NCBI GenBank assembly: GCA_018065765.1
Contig: JAGHSR010000033.1
Coordinates: 1-18,306 of the forward strand
Length of the DNA: 18,306 nucleotides
Reading direction: 5' to 3'
From: Candidatus Colicola coprequi
Lineage (GTDB): Bacteria; Bacteroidota; Bacteroidia; Bacteroidales; Paludibacteraceae
How positions within the stretch are numbered: the first letter of the stretch is position 1; the number at the start of each line of letters is the position of its first letter. Below the pieces are notes generated by a model. That model saw only the letters and a program-made list of their open reading frames with translations, was not told the origin of the DNA and searched no databases. This document shows positions 1-8,070 of this stretch, in pieces. Both the position numbers and the translations under genes were made by a program.

Positions 1-10
1 TCGTGATGTA

Positions 11-38
11 GGTCTCTCTTGTTGCCTAACCAGGACTC
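11..38 (-). repeat. Second copy of the tRNA-Gln 3' end (att-like direct repeat)
   Basis: These 28 bases match 194-221 at all but one position. The copy covers the 3' part of the T arm, the acceptor 3' strand and one arm of the terminator of the intact tRNA-Gln, and lies 183 bp downstream of it in the same orientation. The sequence on its 5' side does not fold into the rest of a tRNA. A duplicated tRNA 3' end is what tRNA-targeting integrases leave as attachment sites. A decayed tandem tRNA is the alternative. Confidence 0.55.
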
Positions 39-116
39 TCAGTCGGAGCGGATTACGCAGACTTATTGCTCCGTTGTACTCCGCAATCAAAAAATGCTCC
101 ATCACTCCTCCTTCTT

Positions 117-138
117 CCCACAAATTGAAATTTGCGGG
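117..138. repeat. Inverted repeat, hairpin of about 10 bp
   Basis: The arms cccacaaatt and aatttgcggg pair with one G-T wobble around a two-base loop. It lies between the tRNA-Gln terminator and the second tRNA 3' end. No U-tract follows on the minus strand, so it is not a clear terminator. No convincing gene is seen in 1-204; a short open frame on the minus strand (from an ATG near 102) runs off the window edge through the tRNA fragment and is not believable as a protein. Confidence 0.4.
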
Positions 139-175
139 AGCCCTATATAAGTGGGTTCTCGTCAGGTTGGCCAAC

Positions 176-203
176 AAAAAAAGAGACCACAAAGGTCTCT
201 TTT
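176..203 (-). terminator. Intrinsic terminator of tRNA-Gln
   Basis: Read on the minus strand, a perfect 10-bp stem (aaaagagacc / ggtctctttt, loop of 5) starts 2 bases after the tRNA discriminator base and ends in seven T. This is a standard Rho-independent terminator directly behind the tRNA. Confidence 0.85.
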
Positions 204-204
204 G

Positions 205-275
205 TTGCCTAACCAGGACTCGAACCCAGACAGACAGAACCAGAATCTGTAGTGCTACCATTACACCATTAGGCA
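205..275 (-). tRNA. tRNA-Gln (anticodon CUG)
   Basis: The minus strand folds as a full cloverleaf: 7-bp acceptor stem TGCCTAA/TTAGGCA, an anticodon stem ACAGA/TCTGT with loop TTCTGGT (anticodon CTG, glutamine), and a T arm with loop TTCGAGT. The discriminator base is A and CCA is not encoded, as usual in Bacteroidota. A promoter lies about 140 bp upstream (416-447) and a terminator follows immediately. Confidence 0.93.
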
Positions 276-279
276 CGTC

Positions 280-334
280 GGAAATGGCTCGCCTAAGTGA
301 AATCGCCGTGCGATTTGAGGCGGCTCGCATTTCC
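280..334. repeat. Imperfect long hairpin in the tRNA-Gln leader
   Basis: Outer arms GGAAATG (280-286) and CATTTCC (328-334) pair perfectly; inner arms aaatcgc (300-306) and gcgattt (310-316) pair around a 3-base loop; GCCT (291-294) can pair with AGGC (318-321) between them. It sits between the promoter and the tRNA 5' end and may be a processing or folding element of the precursor. Confidence 0.5.
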
Positions 335-342
335 TCCTTTCG

Positions 343-364
343 AAAAGTCAACAAGTTGACTTTT
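343..364. repeat. Perfect 22-bp palindromic hairpin upstream of tRNA-Gln
   Basis: aaaagtcaac, two bases, gttgactttt: ten perfect pairs with T runs on both sides. It looks like a small bidirectional terminator or attenuator and lies inside the expected transcribed leader of tRNA-Gln. Confidence 0.5.
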
Positions 365-415
365 TGGTTTGAGGGATTGTGTGAAAGATCACAAGGCCTT
401 TTTCAAAAGCGGCTG

Positions 416-447
416 CAAAGGTACTGCTAATTTTTGAAACCACCAAA
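416..447 (-). promoter_or_regulatory. Bacteroidetes-type promoter for tRNA-Gln
   Basis: On the minus strand the -33 box TTTG (447-444), 20 bases, then the -7 box TACCTTTG (423-416). Boxes and spacer closely resemble the rpmH promoter at 7954-7984. Transcription should start near 410 and run into the tRNA. The stretch 448-595 between this promoter and the addB stop holds no gene; it contains a direct repeat gacattaat at 504-512 and 514-522, and no clear terminator for addB. Confidence 0.8.
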
Positions 448-595
448 TATTTTTGAAAAAAAATCAAGAATGCAGAGAATGAAGAGAATGTTGGTTAAAA
501 TCAGACATTAATTGACATTAATAAAAATTAGTATAGTTACGATAAAATAAACAGAAATAGAATGGCAGCAAGTTGCCTATAGGGAGAGGAAAGGG

Positions 596-3400
596 TTAGT
601 ATTCCTGTTTGGTGCGGTTGCAGAGCAAATGGAACGGGCAATACGACTTGGCACAAATAGATTCATCCTGCTGCATGACAAACTCCTGCCCCGGACGTAG
701 GTTATCACTAATCCGATGCAACAACTTAGCCTCGAACGCAGCCACAAAATCTGAGCGTATTTCCGCCTCATAATCATGCACATCGGAGTCCTGCAATGCG
801 CTACACCGCAAATAGCCTTTCTCAGATAAACGACGTGTGAAAAGCAGTTGAGGACGTAGAGGAGGAAAGCCCCCCAGCCCCCTGAAGGGGGAGGAATTTG
901 TGATTGGTGATTTGTGATTTGTGAATGATGAATTGATGGAATGATGGAATGATGAATGCAGAATGCACAATTCGCAATAAATGAGCGTTTGTAGGGCATA
1001 GTGTTTATCCGGGTCGGTGAAGAGGTTATCCAGTGAAAAAGAAACCTTCTTGATATCATAACTTCCCGTTTTGTAGTCCAAGACACGAACAAAACGTTCA
1101 CCGTCAATCGTCACAATATCCAAACGGTCAATGACACCCGTCAGATTAATGCCACCTATCGTTGCATTCACCCGATGCTCTAACCATACCAACGTAAACG
1201 GTGCTGTCTTTCTATCCATTTCCAGCACGTTGCGCGACATGCGAAGAATAGCATAGTTCTCCGCCTCATGTTCCGAACTTCGGTTGCTCAAGTCGTCGTC
1301 TTTCATTTCTTGATACGCGGTGTCTAAGGCACTCTTGATACGCGATGGATCTGCCAAGTAGTTGGACAACATATCTTGTGTAATCTCCATCGGTTTGGAC
1401 AACTGACGATGTTCGCCGTCCGGCACACCGCACATATCCAAATAAGCTGTCTTGAGTGTTGCATGCAATAAGTCGCCAACTTTGTTTTGTGGTAACACCA
1501 CTCCCGACACTTCCGCTGCATGCAGGTTGCAAACCTTGTCCAAATAGAACCAACGAGGGCACGTGATGTACTCACTGATAGCCGATGGCGAGAAACTCGA
1601 CGGAACTTTGTCAGAAGGTTTGAATATAGTGGCAGGCAAGACAAACGGTTTTACTTTAGCAGACTCGCTTAGGCGGAAAAGTTGGACATCTGATTGTTGA
1701 CAAAGGATTTGCATGAGAAAACGGGACATAGTTCGCTTGCCCTTGTCGGTGAACGAGTCGGAAAACATGAGCGTGACATCCTTAGCACGACGGAAGAGAC
1801 GGAAGAAATTGTACGCATAAATCTGCGCGTCCTCTTCTCGCGTAGCCATCTTGTACTCCCTGCGCAAGTCGTACGGTAAGAAACTGCGTTCGGCAGTAAT
1901 AGCCGGCACCACGCCTTCCTCCACATTCAAAATCAGCACATGGTCGAAATCCAACAAACGCGTCTCAAGTACACCGATAATCTGAATATCCGTCACCGGT
2001 TCGCCATGAAATGGGATATTGACTTGCTCCAGAAGGCGACGTATGAGACTTTTAAGGAGGTAGGACTGCTGCGCTGTAGGAGGTAAGACCGCTACGCTAT
2101 TGGGAGTAAGGGGAAAGAGGAGGGACTGTAAGCGACGCAGGATGGCTTGAATCTGATAATATGACTCGTCTTGCAAGATATCTTGCCACGTATTTTCACT
2201 GTCGGTGTCTGCTACATCGTGCGTTGTGCGCCGTGTGGATTGGTAGTCGGACTCAAGGGCTGACATGGTTTGGGGTATGAGTTGCTCCGTCATCACATTT
2301 TCCTCGATGCATAGGTCGATAATCTTGAATACTTGAGCAAACAGATACGTATTGCGTAGTGGATAACCTTTGGTGATGTTAATACGAGATTTCAACACAT
2401 TCTTGTCCGGCAAAGCATACACCACAGATGGCAACATCGACTCATCGGCTACCACAATGGCCGCAGTCTCTCCCTTGCGATGGTGGTCGAGCAACCACTC
2501 ATACACATATTGCGCTTGAGCCGATGAAGACTGACAAGCCATAGCAGCAATCGAAGGAGAGGAAGAGGATGTGTATTCTTGAGTATCTAAAGCGTTGGGG
2601 AAGTGCTGCATATTGGAGCGAATGAAACGATAGACATTGTTGTCCAAACTGAATTGAGGATCGTAGTCCCAATAGTACAATGCCTGTTCACGAAGCAAAT
2701 CCATCAGTTTCCACTCAGCGGCCAAGAGGTAATTGAATCCCACAAAAACGTAGGTGCGATTGGCGATGCGCTGTTGCACTTGTTCATCGTCCCAATGACG
2801 AATGACCCGAGCAGTGCGAGCACCACGTGAACCGACACCCTGCTTGGTTTGCAACTCACAAAAATCGTGGTAGATGTTTGGCAAAGCCTTCCATAGAGAA
2901 GTAAAATACTCCTGTACACTATGTTGGGGCCCGGACTGGCGCAACAAGTTTTCCAAACGAGTGCGTGTCTCTTTGTCCAACTCCAAATCTTCGTACCGCT
3001 TGATAGTGGAGGTGTAATGCATAATGTCTTCACCACTAAGCAATGCCATATCCACGGACGAAAAATCGTTGAGCAGTTGCACTCCCCACCCATAGAACGC
3101 ATCCAAAGGCAAGGTGTGAGAAGTGTGCCGCTGATAGATTTCATAGAGTTGGAATACGCTGGATATTTCGTCATCCGATCGCAACGGGCACAACTGATCA
3201 ACCAGCGAATCGATGGTCAACATGTGCGGCAAAACGACCGGAACATCGTCTTGAGTCTGTGCGATGAGTTGATAAATATATTGTTTGACAAACAAACCTG
3301 CACGCTGCATAGGGAAAACCAGGGTGCATTGTTCCAAACGATGAATACCCCCCATACGGGTAATCAGATTATCTGTAACTATTTGAAGAAAAGATTTCAT
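596..3400 (-). CDS. addB: AddB-like PD-(D/E)XK nuclease subunit of a helicase-nuclease
   Basis: Second subunit of an AddAB-type double-strand-break resection enzyme, 934 aa, 43 bp downstream of the helicase gene in the same operon. The N-terminal part is a degenerate helicase fold without a Walker A; the region around 'ETRLLDFDHVLILNVEEG' is the conserved late motif. The C-terminal nuclease shows GVIDRLD (D758), LDYK (D775, K777) and QxxxY (Q804, Y808). Four cysteines, C614 in ITCPRW and C916, C921, C927 at the end, fit the AddB/Cas4 iron-sulfur clasp. Residues about 810-847, rich in His, Ser, Asn and Thr, are an in-frame repeat insertion between QxxxY and the final strand (see separate entry). 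From memory of relatives the middle of the protein (around 370-420) also seems short; this needs an alignment. Family assignment is solid; whether the enzyme is still active is open. Confidence 0.88.
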   Translation of the reverse strand: MKSFLQIVTDNLITRMGGIHRLEQCTLVFPMQRAGLFVKQYIYQLIAQTQDDVPVVLPHMLTIDSLVDQLCPLRSDDEISSVFQLYEIYQRHTSHTLPLDAFYGWGVQLLNDFSSVDMALLSGEDIMHYTSTIKRYEDLELDKETRTRLENLLRQSGPQHSVQEYFTSLWKALPNIYHDFCELQTKQGVGSRGARTARVIRHWDDEQVQQRIANRTYVFVGFNYLLAAEWKLMDLLREQALYYWDYDPQFSLDNNVYRFIRSNMQHFPNALDTQEYTSSSSPSIAAMACQSSSAQAQYVYEWLLDHHRKGETAAIVVADESMLPSVVYALPDKNVLKSRINITKGYPLRNTYLFAQVFKIIDLCIEENVMTEQLIPQTMSALESDYQSTRRTTHDVADTDSENTWQDILQDESYYQIQAILRRLQSLLFPLTPNSVAVLPPTAQQSYLLKSLIRRLLEQVNIPFHGEPVTDIQIIGVLETRLLDFDHVLILNVEEGVVPAITAERSFLPYDLRREYKMATREEDAQIYAYNFFRLFRRAKDVTLMFSDSFTDKGKRTMSRFLMQILCQQSDVQLFRLSESAKVKPFVLPATIFKPSDKVPSSFSPSAISEYITCPRWFYLDKVCNLHAAEVSGVVLPQNKVGDLLHATLKTAYLDMCGVPDGEHRQLSKPMEITQDMLSNYLADPSRIKSALDTAYQEMKDDDLSNRSSEHEAENYAILRMSRNVLEMDRKTAPFTLVWLEHRVNATIGGINLTGVIDRLDIVTIDGERFVRVLDYKTGSYDIKKVSFSLDNLFTDPDKHYALQTLIYCELCILHSSFHHSINSSFTNHKSPITNSSPFRGLGGFPPLRPQLLFTRRLSEKGYLRCSALQDSDVHDYEAEIRSDFVAAFEAKLLHRISDNLRPGQEFVMQQDESICAKSYCPFHLLCNRTKQEY
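864..974. repeat. Low-complexity repeat inserted in frame into addB
   Basis: The stretch begins with a C-run and the hairpin CCCCC-TGAA-GGGGG (878-891), followed by degenerate tandem units of the type gattt(g)tg, gaatgatg and gaatgca up to about 970. It codes for about 37 residues with no counterpart expected in the nuclease fold. The same debris-like style (7-mers such as ttttgcc) reappears in an intergenic stretch at 15254-15281. The frame of addB is kept across it, and a second minus-strand frame is open through it too. Boundaries are estimated from where family-like sequence stops and resumes. Confidence 0.7.
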
Positions 3401-3443
3401 TTACGATGTAAGATTGTAGGGTATGTTCTATAACTTAGATTTG

Positions 3444-6400
3444 TTATCCATTGACGGGAACGAGACGCTGTTCGGCAGCAATCCAGAGAAATCCCTGCAC
3501 CGAAGTGGCACCCATACGACGGCAAATAGACATGTAATGTCGTACCTGCTTGTCATACTTAGGGTTGTCCTGACCGAATTTGTAATCCAGTACCACTGCC
3601 CGCGTACGATCTTTAGACCACATGACACGATCCATACGACGTTCTTCCACCTCGCCATGTTCATTGCGCAACAGGATAGCCTCTTCGCACTGAACAATCC
3701 AATCGCCTGTGAAATATTCAGCAAGGGCAGAAACCGTCCCCGTCACCAGCGAACGGACGGTTTCGCAAACGATTTGGGTCGGTATGGTTCCCGACTGATA
3801 TGCCCTATTGACCGCGTCATTCGCTGCATTCATGGCCTTTTCGACAGAAGCATAGTGTGTCATCGAGGCGAGCAGATTGTGGCACAATGTACCCAAGGTG
3901 CGTTGGTCCAAAGTGGGTTGGGTGGTTGACAGCGAATTGATATTCCACCCAAAGTTGCGCGAGTCCTGCGACTGCCGGAACTCAATTCGCGAGGACGAAC
4001 TATGGCAAGTAGCCGATATTTCCGTAGCCCGCTGGAATGAGAAGGGGTCGGAGTTGCTTTCCTGTTTCTTAGCCACTTCTTCCTCCCAGTCCATCTGACC
4101 TGCAACAAACTCTACATAATCGTTTTCAGACCCTATTTGTTCGTTAAGGAACATCAATGTCAGTTCGTTCCACAACCCACAACGGTCTGCCATCAGTTGT
4201 CCCACATCCCATTTCTCTCGCGGGGAGGCAAGGATTTGTTTGGTGGACTTGTTCTTTTTGATTTCGCCGTTTTTTGTAACGGGTGCATACACAAACAGCC
4301 GTTTGGCAGCTCGTGTGAGTGCCACATAGAGCAGGTTGAGGTTATCCACCCGCATGAGGTGGTGCTCATCATCGTACTCTGATTGAAAGCCCACCTCCGA
4401 CATCGTAGTGTCCTGTGGAATAGGCAATAGTGCAGGCTTGCCATCGGCGGTGGTCAGATCGTTCACATGACACCAGAGTTTGCTGCCCGGCTTATCCTCC
4501 TCCATCTTCCAATCACAGAATGGAATAAACACATTCGCAGCCTCCAAACCCTTAGCTGCATGTACCGTCATCAGACTGATTCCCTGTACATCTACCGCAG
4601 GAATAGTCTTCTCTGCCATCGTGTCTTCCCAGTATTGCAAGAACATCTTTCCATCCGAACCATAATTGGCAACAAAACTCAACAACAAATCGCGAAAGCA
4701 ATTGACATAACTCAAGTCGTTAATCTCCGTTTCGGTAGCCAATATACATTTCTCGATGAGTATTTCCGTCAAATCGGTCAAACTGATGCTTTCCCACTGC
4801 GGCATACACTCTTCCCAAGGGATATCGGGCGCATATTGATTTAGGTAAGCGAGTGCCGCGCCATCCTTGGTATAAACATAACGAATGCCAGCCACCAGCA
4901 GATTGACCAGAGGCGAAAATTTGAGTCGGAAACAGTTGGATGACACAATGGGTGTTTGTGCCAGATGGGGATATTTCTGCGGGTCAGCACTCACCAGTTG
5001 CAACGAATCCATCAAGAACTTAGCCTCTTTGTTGGTACGCAACAATATCATTATTTGTCGAGGTTCTGTTCCCTTAGACAGCAGTTGCTCCATTGTACTG
5101 AACATATCCATAAGAATATTCGTGCGAACCTGTTTGCGCTCCTTCGAGCGTTTGAGGTCGGAGAACTGCGGATAGCAACGAACACGCACATAACCGCCCT
5201 CATGACCGTGACGGTAGTAATTATCCAGATTGGTGCCATTGTACCCCTCGTTGTAGAGTTGCTGTATATCGTTGGTCTCGTGCTTAGTGAGGTAGCGCAT
5301 GGTCTCCAAGTTAAACTGCACGACGGTCTTTTCGGAACGGAAATTACAGGTTAGTTGAGGGGTTGATGTATTGTAATAATCCGCCCACTTAGTCGGCAAA
5401 TCGCGCATAATTTTCCAGTCGCCATTGCGCCAGCGATAAATAGACTGCTTGATGTCTCCCACGATGAGCGTACTGGATGAGCGGGATGCAAGAACCTCCC
5501 TGATGAGTTTCTCAAAATTGGTCCATTGCAGCGAACTTGTATCCTGGAACTCATCCAACATGATATGACGATAGCGGATACCTGCTTTCTCTAAAATAAA
5601 ATCGGCATCTCCCTCTTTCAGTGCTTTGGCAAGTACATTAGCCGTGGTGGCAAGCAGACGCGTATTGGTCTGCGTCAGGTGGTCATTGATGCAATCCAAC
5701 AAAGAGCCCATCAGCACCAAATCATTGATGTAACGTGTCAAATAATTATCCCGAAGATAGGCTTTTCGTAGGCGTGAAGCTATCTGCACTATCTGATTGA
5801 ATGTGTCGCAAATAGCCGCAGCGCGGGACTTATCTATACAATCATCCGTAAAGTCCGGCAACGATGCTATCTTGTCCTGACAAGAAGCAGTAAAGGAACG
5901 AAACACATCGGATGTCTTGGTAGCGGAAGGATTGTTGAGACTGTCTCTCACCCGTTTGATAGCAGTCATGTAGTCTTTGCCTCGCGTGACGAAGTCAGCA
6001 TCGGACAAACCTTCAATTTGGCTGAGACATTTATCCATCGCTGCAATATCCTTAGCCGCTGCCGTTCGCCAATGAACGCGTGCACGCAACTGCTGCAACT
6101 GCTGCCGGTCAAAGACTAGTTCACTCCGATGCTCCTGTAAGAACTCTTTGTACAACTCTGCACCTATTTCGTTGAGGCTCTTGCGAATATCCCAGTTTTT
6201 CTCCTGCGCCAAACGTTCGTCCATATAGTGAACCAATGCCTCGCATACCCGCTTGTCCTTAGCACCTTCGGTAAGCAATTTATCTACGGCTTCACTGATT
6301 ACCCGCTTGACATCCAGTTCGACTTGATAGCCCACCGTTCCGCCTAAAGTTTGTACCATGCCGGCAAGCAGCGACTGCAAAAAAGCATCAATAGTCTGGA

Positions 6401-6752
6401 CACGCATTTCATCGTAGTGAGACAAGATGAGTGCATGCTGTTCACGAGCCATGCTGCTACAATAGTCGTTGCTCAGTTGGGACGCATCGTAACCAAGCTC
6501 ATTGTATATATCGCGCACGCGAGATAAGAACTGCTGGGTGGAAGACGCCTCAATGGAATAAGCTATCGCATACAGATAGCCCAAGATGCGCTCCTTCATT
6601 TCCGCTGTAGCCTTGTTGGTAAAAGTCACCGCCAATATGGATTTGAAACTCTCACCATGTAGCAGCAAAGCAATGTAATGTGCTGCAAGGGTATAGGTCT
6701 TTCCTGCCCCTGCCGATGCCCTGCGAACATACAGTTTTTGGGTGTTATTCAT
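3444..6752 (-). CDS. addA: AddA-like UvrD/REP helicase-nuclease
   Basis: Superfamily 1A helicase, 1102 aa, that unwinds broken DNA ends and, with AddB, resects them for recombination. Motifs in order: Walker A SAGAGKT (K18, T19), motif Ia AVTFTNKA, Walker B LDEFQDTS (about 399-406), GDIKQSIYRWR (from 432), NFRS (470), TVHAAKG (729-735), LLYVALTRA (807-815). The C-terminus adds a RecB-family nuclease: MDRV (D1041), LDYK (D1056, K1058) and QxxxY (1069-1073). So both subunits carry nuclease residues, as in Firmicutes AddAB. The start is set at the ATG at 6752 because a promoter -7 box lies at 6780-6773, which rules out the longer frame beginning at 6803; the product then begins MNNTQKLYVRRASAG, the usual spacing to Walker A. 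It is first in an operon with addB. Confidence 0.93.
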   Translation of the reverse strand: MNNTQKLYVRRASAGAGKTYTLAAHYIALLLHGESFKSILAVTFTNKATAEMKERILGYLYAIAYSIEASSTQQFLSRVRDIYNELGYDASQLSNDYCSSMAREQHALILSHYDEMRVQTIDAFLQSLLAGMVQTLGGTVGYQVELDVKRVISEAVDKLLTEGAKDKRVCEALVHYMDERLAQEKNWDIRKSLNEIGAELYKEFLQEHRSELVFDRQQLQQLRARVHWRTAAAKDIAAMDKCLSQIEGLSDADFVTRGKDYMTAIKRVRDSLNNPSATKTSDVFRSFTASCQDKIASLPDFTDDCIDKSRAAAICDTFNQIVQIASRLRKAYLRDNYLTRYINDLVLMGSLLDCINDHLTQTNTRLLATTANVLAKALKEGDADFILEKAGIRYRHIMLDEFQDTSSLQWTNFEKLIREVLASRSSSTLIVGDIKQSIYRWRNGDWKIMRDLPTKWADYYNTSTPQLTCNFRSEKTVVQFNLETMRYLTKHETNDIQQLYNEGYNGTNLDNYYRHGHEGGYVRVRCYPQFSDLKRSKERKQVRTNILMDMFSTMEQLLSKGTEPRQIMILLRTNKEAKFLMDSLQLVSADPQKYPHLAQTPIVSSNCFRLKFSPLVNLLVAGIRYVYTKDGAALAYLNQYAPDIPWEECMPQWESISLTDLTEILIEKCILATETEINDLSYVNCFRDLLLSFVANYGSDGKMFLQYWEDTMAEKTIPAVDVQGISLMTVHAAKGLEAANVFIPFCDWKMEEDKPGSKLWCHVNDLTTADGKPALLPIPQDTTMSEVGFQSEYDDEHHLMRVDNLNLLYVALTRAAKRLFVYAPVTKNGEIKKNKSTKQILASPREKWDVGQLMADRCGLWNELTLMFLNEQIGSENDYVEFVAGQMDWEEEVAKKQESNSDPFSFQRATEISATCHSSSSRIEFRQSQDSRNFGWNINSLSTTQPTLDQRTLGTLCHNLLASMTHYASVEKAMNAANDAVNRAYQSGTIPTQIVCETVRSLVTGTVSALAEYFTGDWIVQCEEAILLRNEHGEVEERRMDRVMWSKDRTRAVVLDYKFGQDNPKYDKQVRHYMSICRRMGATSVQGFLWIAAEQRLVPVNG

Positions 6753-6772
6753 CGAATCATAGAATTTTTCTG

Positions 6773-6804
6773 CAAAAATATGTTTTTTTTTTGAGATATG
6801 CAAG
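6773..6804 (-). promoter_or_regulatory. Promoter of the addAB operon
   Basis: Minus strand: CTTG at -33 (6804-6801), 20-base spacer with a run of ten A, and TATTTTTG at -7 (6780-6773). The expected start, near 6767, gives a leader of about 15 bases before the ATG at 6752. It diverges from the promoter at 6832-6863. Confidence 0.75.
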
Positions 6805-6831
6805 GGTGCATGACAGTTTTATTCGTAAAAA

Positions 6832-6863
6832 TTTGCTCATTCGAAAAGTTTTAGTTAATTTTG
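6832..6863 (+). promoter_or_regulatory. Promoter of the exported beta-rich protein gene
   Basis: TTTG (6832-6835), exactly 20 bases, TAATTTTG (6856-6863). The ATG of the downstream gene begins only 10 bases after the -7 box, so the transcript should be leaderless or nearly so. Confidence 0.78.
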
Positions 6864-6872
6864 CACGCTAAA

Positions 6873-7643
6873 ATGTGTAAACCTCATTGTATATGGGCAG
6901 GGATTTTGGTCGTGGCATGTATATTGTCGGGCCAGGTGGTAATGGCAGAAACGATAACGCTTCGGTCAGGAAAAGTACTAACCGGACAAGTGATTTTGCA
7001 AAATGATGAAGTCATCATCCTCAAAGACGCTACGGGGGCACGTTTTCAGTTTCCGATGGATGATGTGGAGCACGTGGAACAGACGACTGCCGAAGCAGAA
7101 GAGAACACTATCCAAGTCCAACCTGTGGAGACTGTCTCTAAGGTAGCAATAAGGCTGAATATAATGGGAGGCGGAAGCATGATACCGGATGCACGAAACG
7201 ATGAGATTGGTACACACCGGACATTGACAGGAGGCAATGTGCATGCAGAAGTACAGATAGGCTCTCGCGACCTATGTAACAAGCGTATTTTTGTGGGAGG
7301 GAGTATCGGTTATGAGGGCGTTTGGGTTGATAAGGTTTATTCACTCGTTCCGCTCAAAGCAGTTGTATCCATTCCGCTGATGGTCGCTACGCACGCTCCG
7401 GAGATAGGGATGAACTTAGGGTACGCCTTTGGCACAGGACAGATACAAGGTGGTATCACCGGAGGGATAGATGTAAGTTGGCGCTACCAGATAACCGAGA
7501 AACTTGTTTTCCTGCTCGGCGGATATGCCTGCTGTACGCAGACGCGCCTGCCCATAGAAGAGACTATCAACAACCAAACATACATCAACCACACAGGACG
7601 AGCCATCGTTCAGTTGGGCATAAAAACAGCTTTTCAGTTTTGA
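6873..7643 (+). CDS. Exported beta-rich protein, probable outer-membrane protein
   Basis: 256 aa, function not recognised. A signal peptide (hydrophobic about 8-22, likely cut after VMA) is followed by a small SH3-like module 'ITLRSGKVLTGQVILQNDEV' ending in FQFPMDDVEHV, a module often seen at the N-terminus of Bacteroidetes envelope proteins. A linker of about 20 residues leads to a region of alternating short strands rich in Gly and ending in aromatic Phe (QLGIKTAFQF), which fits a small outer-membrane beta-barrel. The frame also opens at a TTG at 6861, but that codon is part of the -7 box, so the ATG at 6873 is the start. The next gene overlaps its stop by 4 bp. Role unknown. Confidence 0.75.
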   Translation: MCKPHCIWAGILVVACILSGQVVMAETITLRSGKVLTGQVILQNDEVIILKDATGARFQFPMDDVEHVEQTTAEAEENTIQVQPVETVSKVAIRLNIMGGGSMIPDARNDEIGTHRTLTGGNVHAEVQIGSRDLCNKRIFVGGSIGYEGVWVDKVYSLVPLKAVVSIPLMVATHAPEIGMNLGYAFGTGQIQGGITGGIDVSWRYQITEKLVFLLGGYACCTQTRLPIEETINNQTYINHTGRAIVQLGIKTAFQF

Positions 7644-7846
7644 GCAAACAAGTTCCGGCATACAAGGTCAAACGCTCTCTGCGGCAAAACAAGATTTCTA
7701 TCCTACTCAACGATAGTGAGATGCGTGTACTAAACAAGTACTGTGACAGATACCGCGTGCGTAATCGCTCCAAACTGATTCGCGAGACACTGATGCGCGC
7801 CTTTCTCAAACAGTTTGACAAAGACCAGCCTACCCTATTTGACTAA
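7640..7846 (+). CDS. Small ribbon-helix-helix DNA-binding protein (TTG start)
   Basis: 68 aa. After a basic N-terminus (KVKRSLRQ) comes NKISILLNDSEMRVLNKYC, a strand plus helix A, and then RNRSKLIRETLMRAFLKQF, helix B, the pattern of Arc/MetJ/CopG ribbon-helix-helix proteins; the tail QPTLFD is acidic. The believable product begins at the TTG at 7640, which overlaps the TGA of the preceding gene (TTGA), so translation is probably coupled. The same frame is open back to 7478, but that part is a shadow of the upstream gene. No toxin partner lies next to it. Likely a small regulator; target unknown. Confidence 0.6.
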   Translation: MSKQVPAYKVKRSLRQNKISILLNDSEMRVLNKYCDRYRVRNRSKLIRETLMRAFLKQFDKDQPTLFD

Positions 7847-7953
7847 TGAATCAGCAAATGAGATAGGTAGTGGGATAGCACATGAGCAGATAGGCTGTAC
7901 AGGCAGACGGACAGATGGGCAGACCAAAAAAAGTAAGAAAAATGAAAATAAAT

Positions 7954-7984
7954 TTTGGTGGTTCAAAAAAAAGCAGTACCTTTG
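7954..7984 (+). promoter_or_regulatory. Promoter of rpmH
   Basis: TTTG (7954-7957), 19 bases, TACCTTTG (7977-7984). Expected start near 7990, leaving a leader of about 80 bases before rpmH. The 107 bases between the preceding stop and this promoter are purine-rich with loose repeats of the type cagatggg / cagacgga (7896-7925) and hold no gene. Confidence 0.82.
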
Positions 7985-8070
7985 CATGCTTTTTTCGCGA
8001 AACGGCTAAAGCGAGAGGCACTATTACGAGATAATAAACCGCCTACAGACAGGCATAAATAAACAAAAAA

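Noticed and set aside
74..430. Plus-strand frame of 118 codons.
   Set aside because: It runs through the antisense of tRNA-Gln and its terminator; not a protein gene.
577..1107. Minus-strand frame of 176 codons overlapping the end of addB.
   Set aside because: It is open mainly because the low-complexity insertion lacks stops in two frames; the addB frame carries the nuclease motifs and cysteines.
2921..3433. Plus-strand frame of 170 codons opposite the addB start.
   Set aside because: Antisense to a clear protein, with composition typical of a shadow and no promoter.
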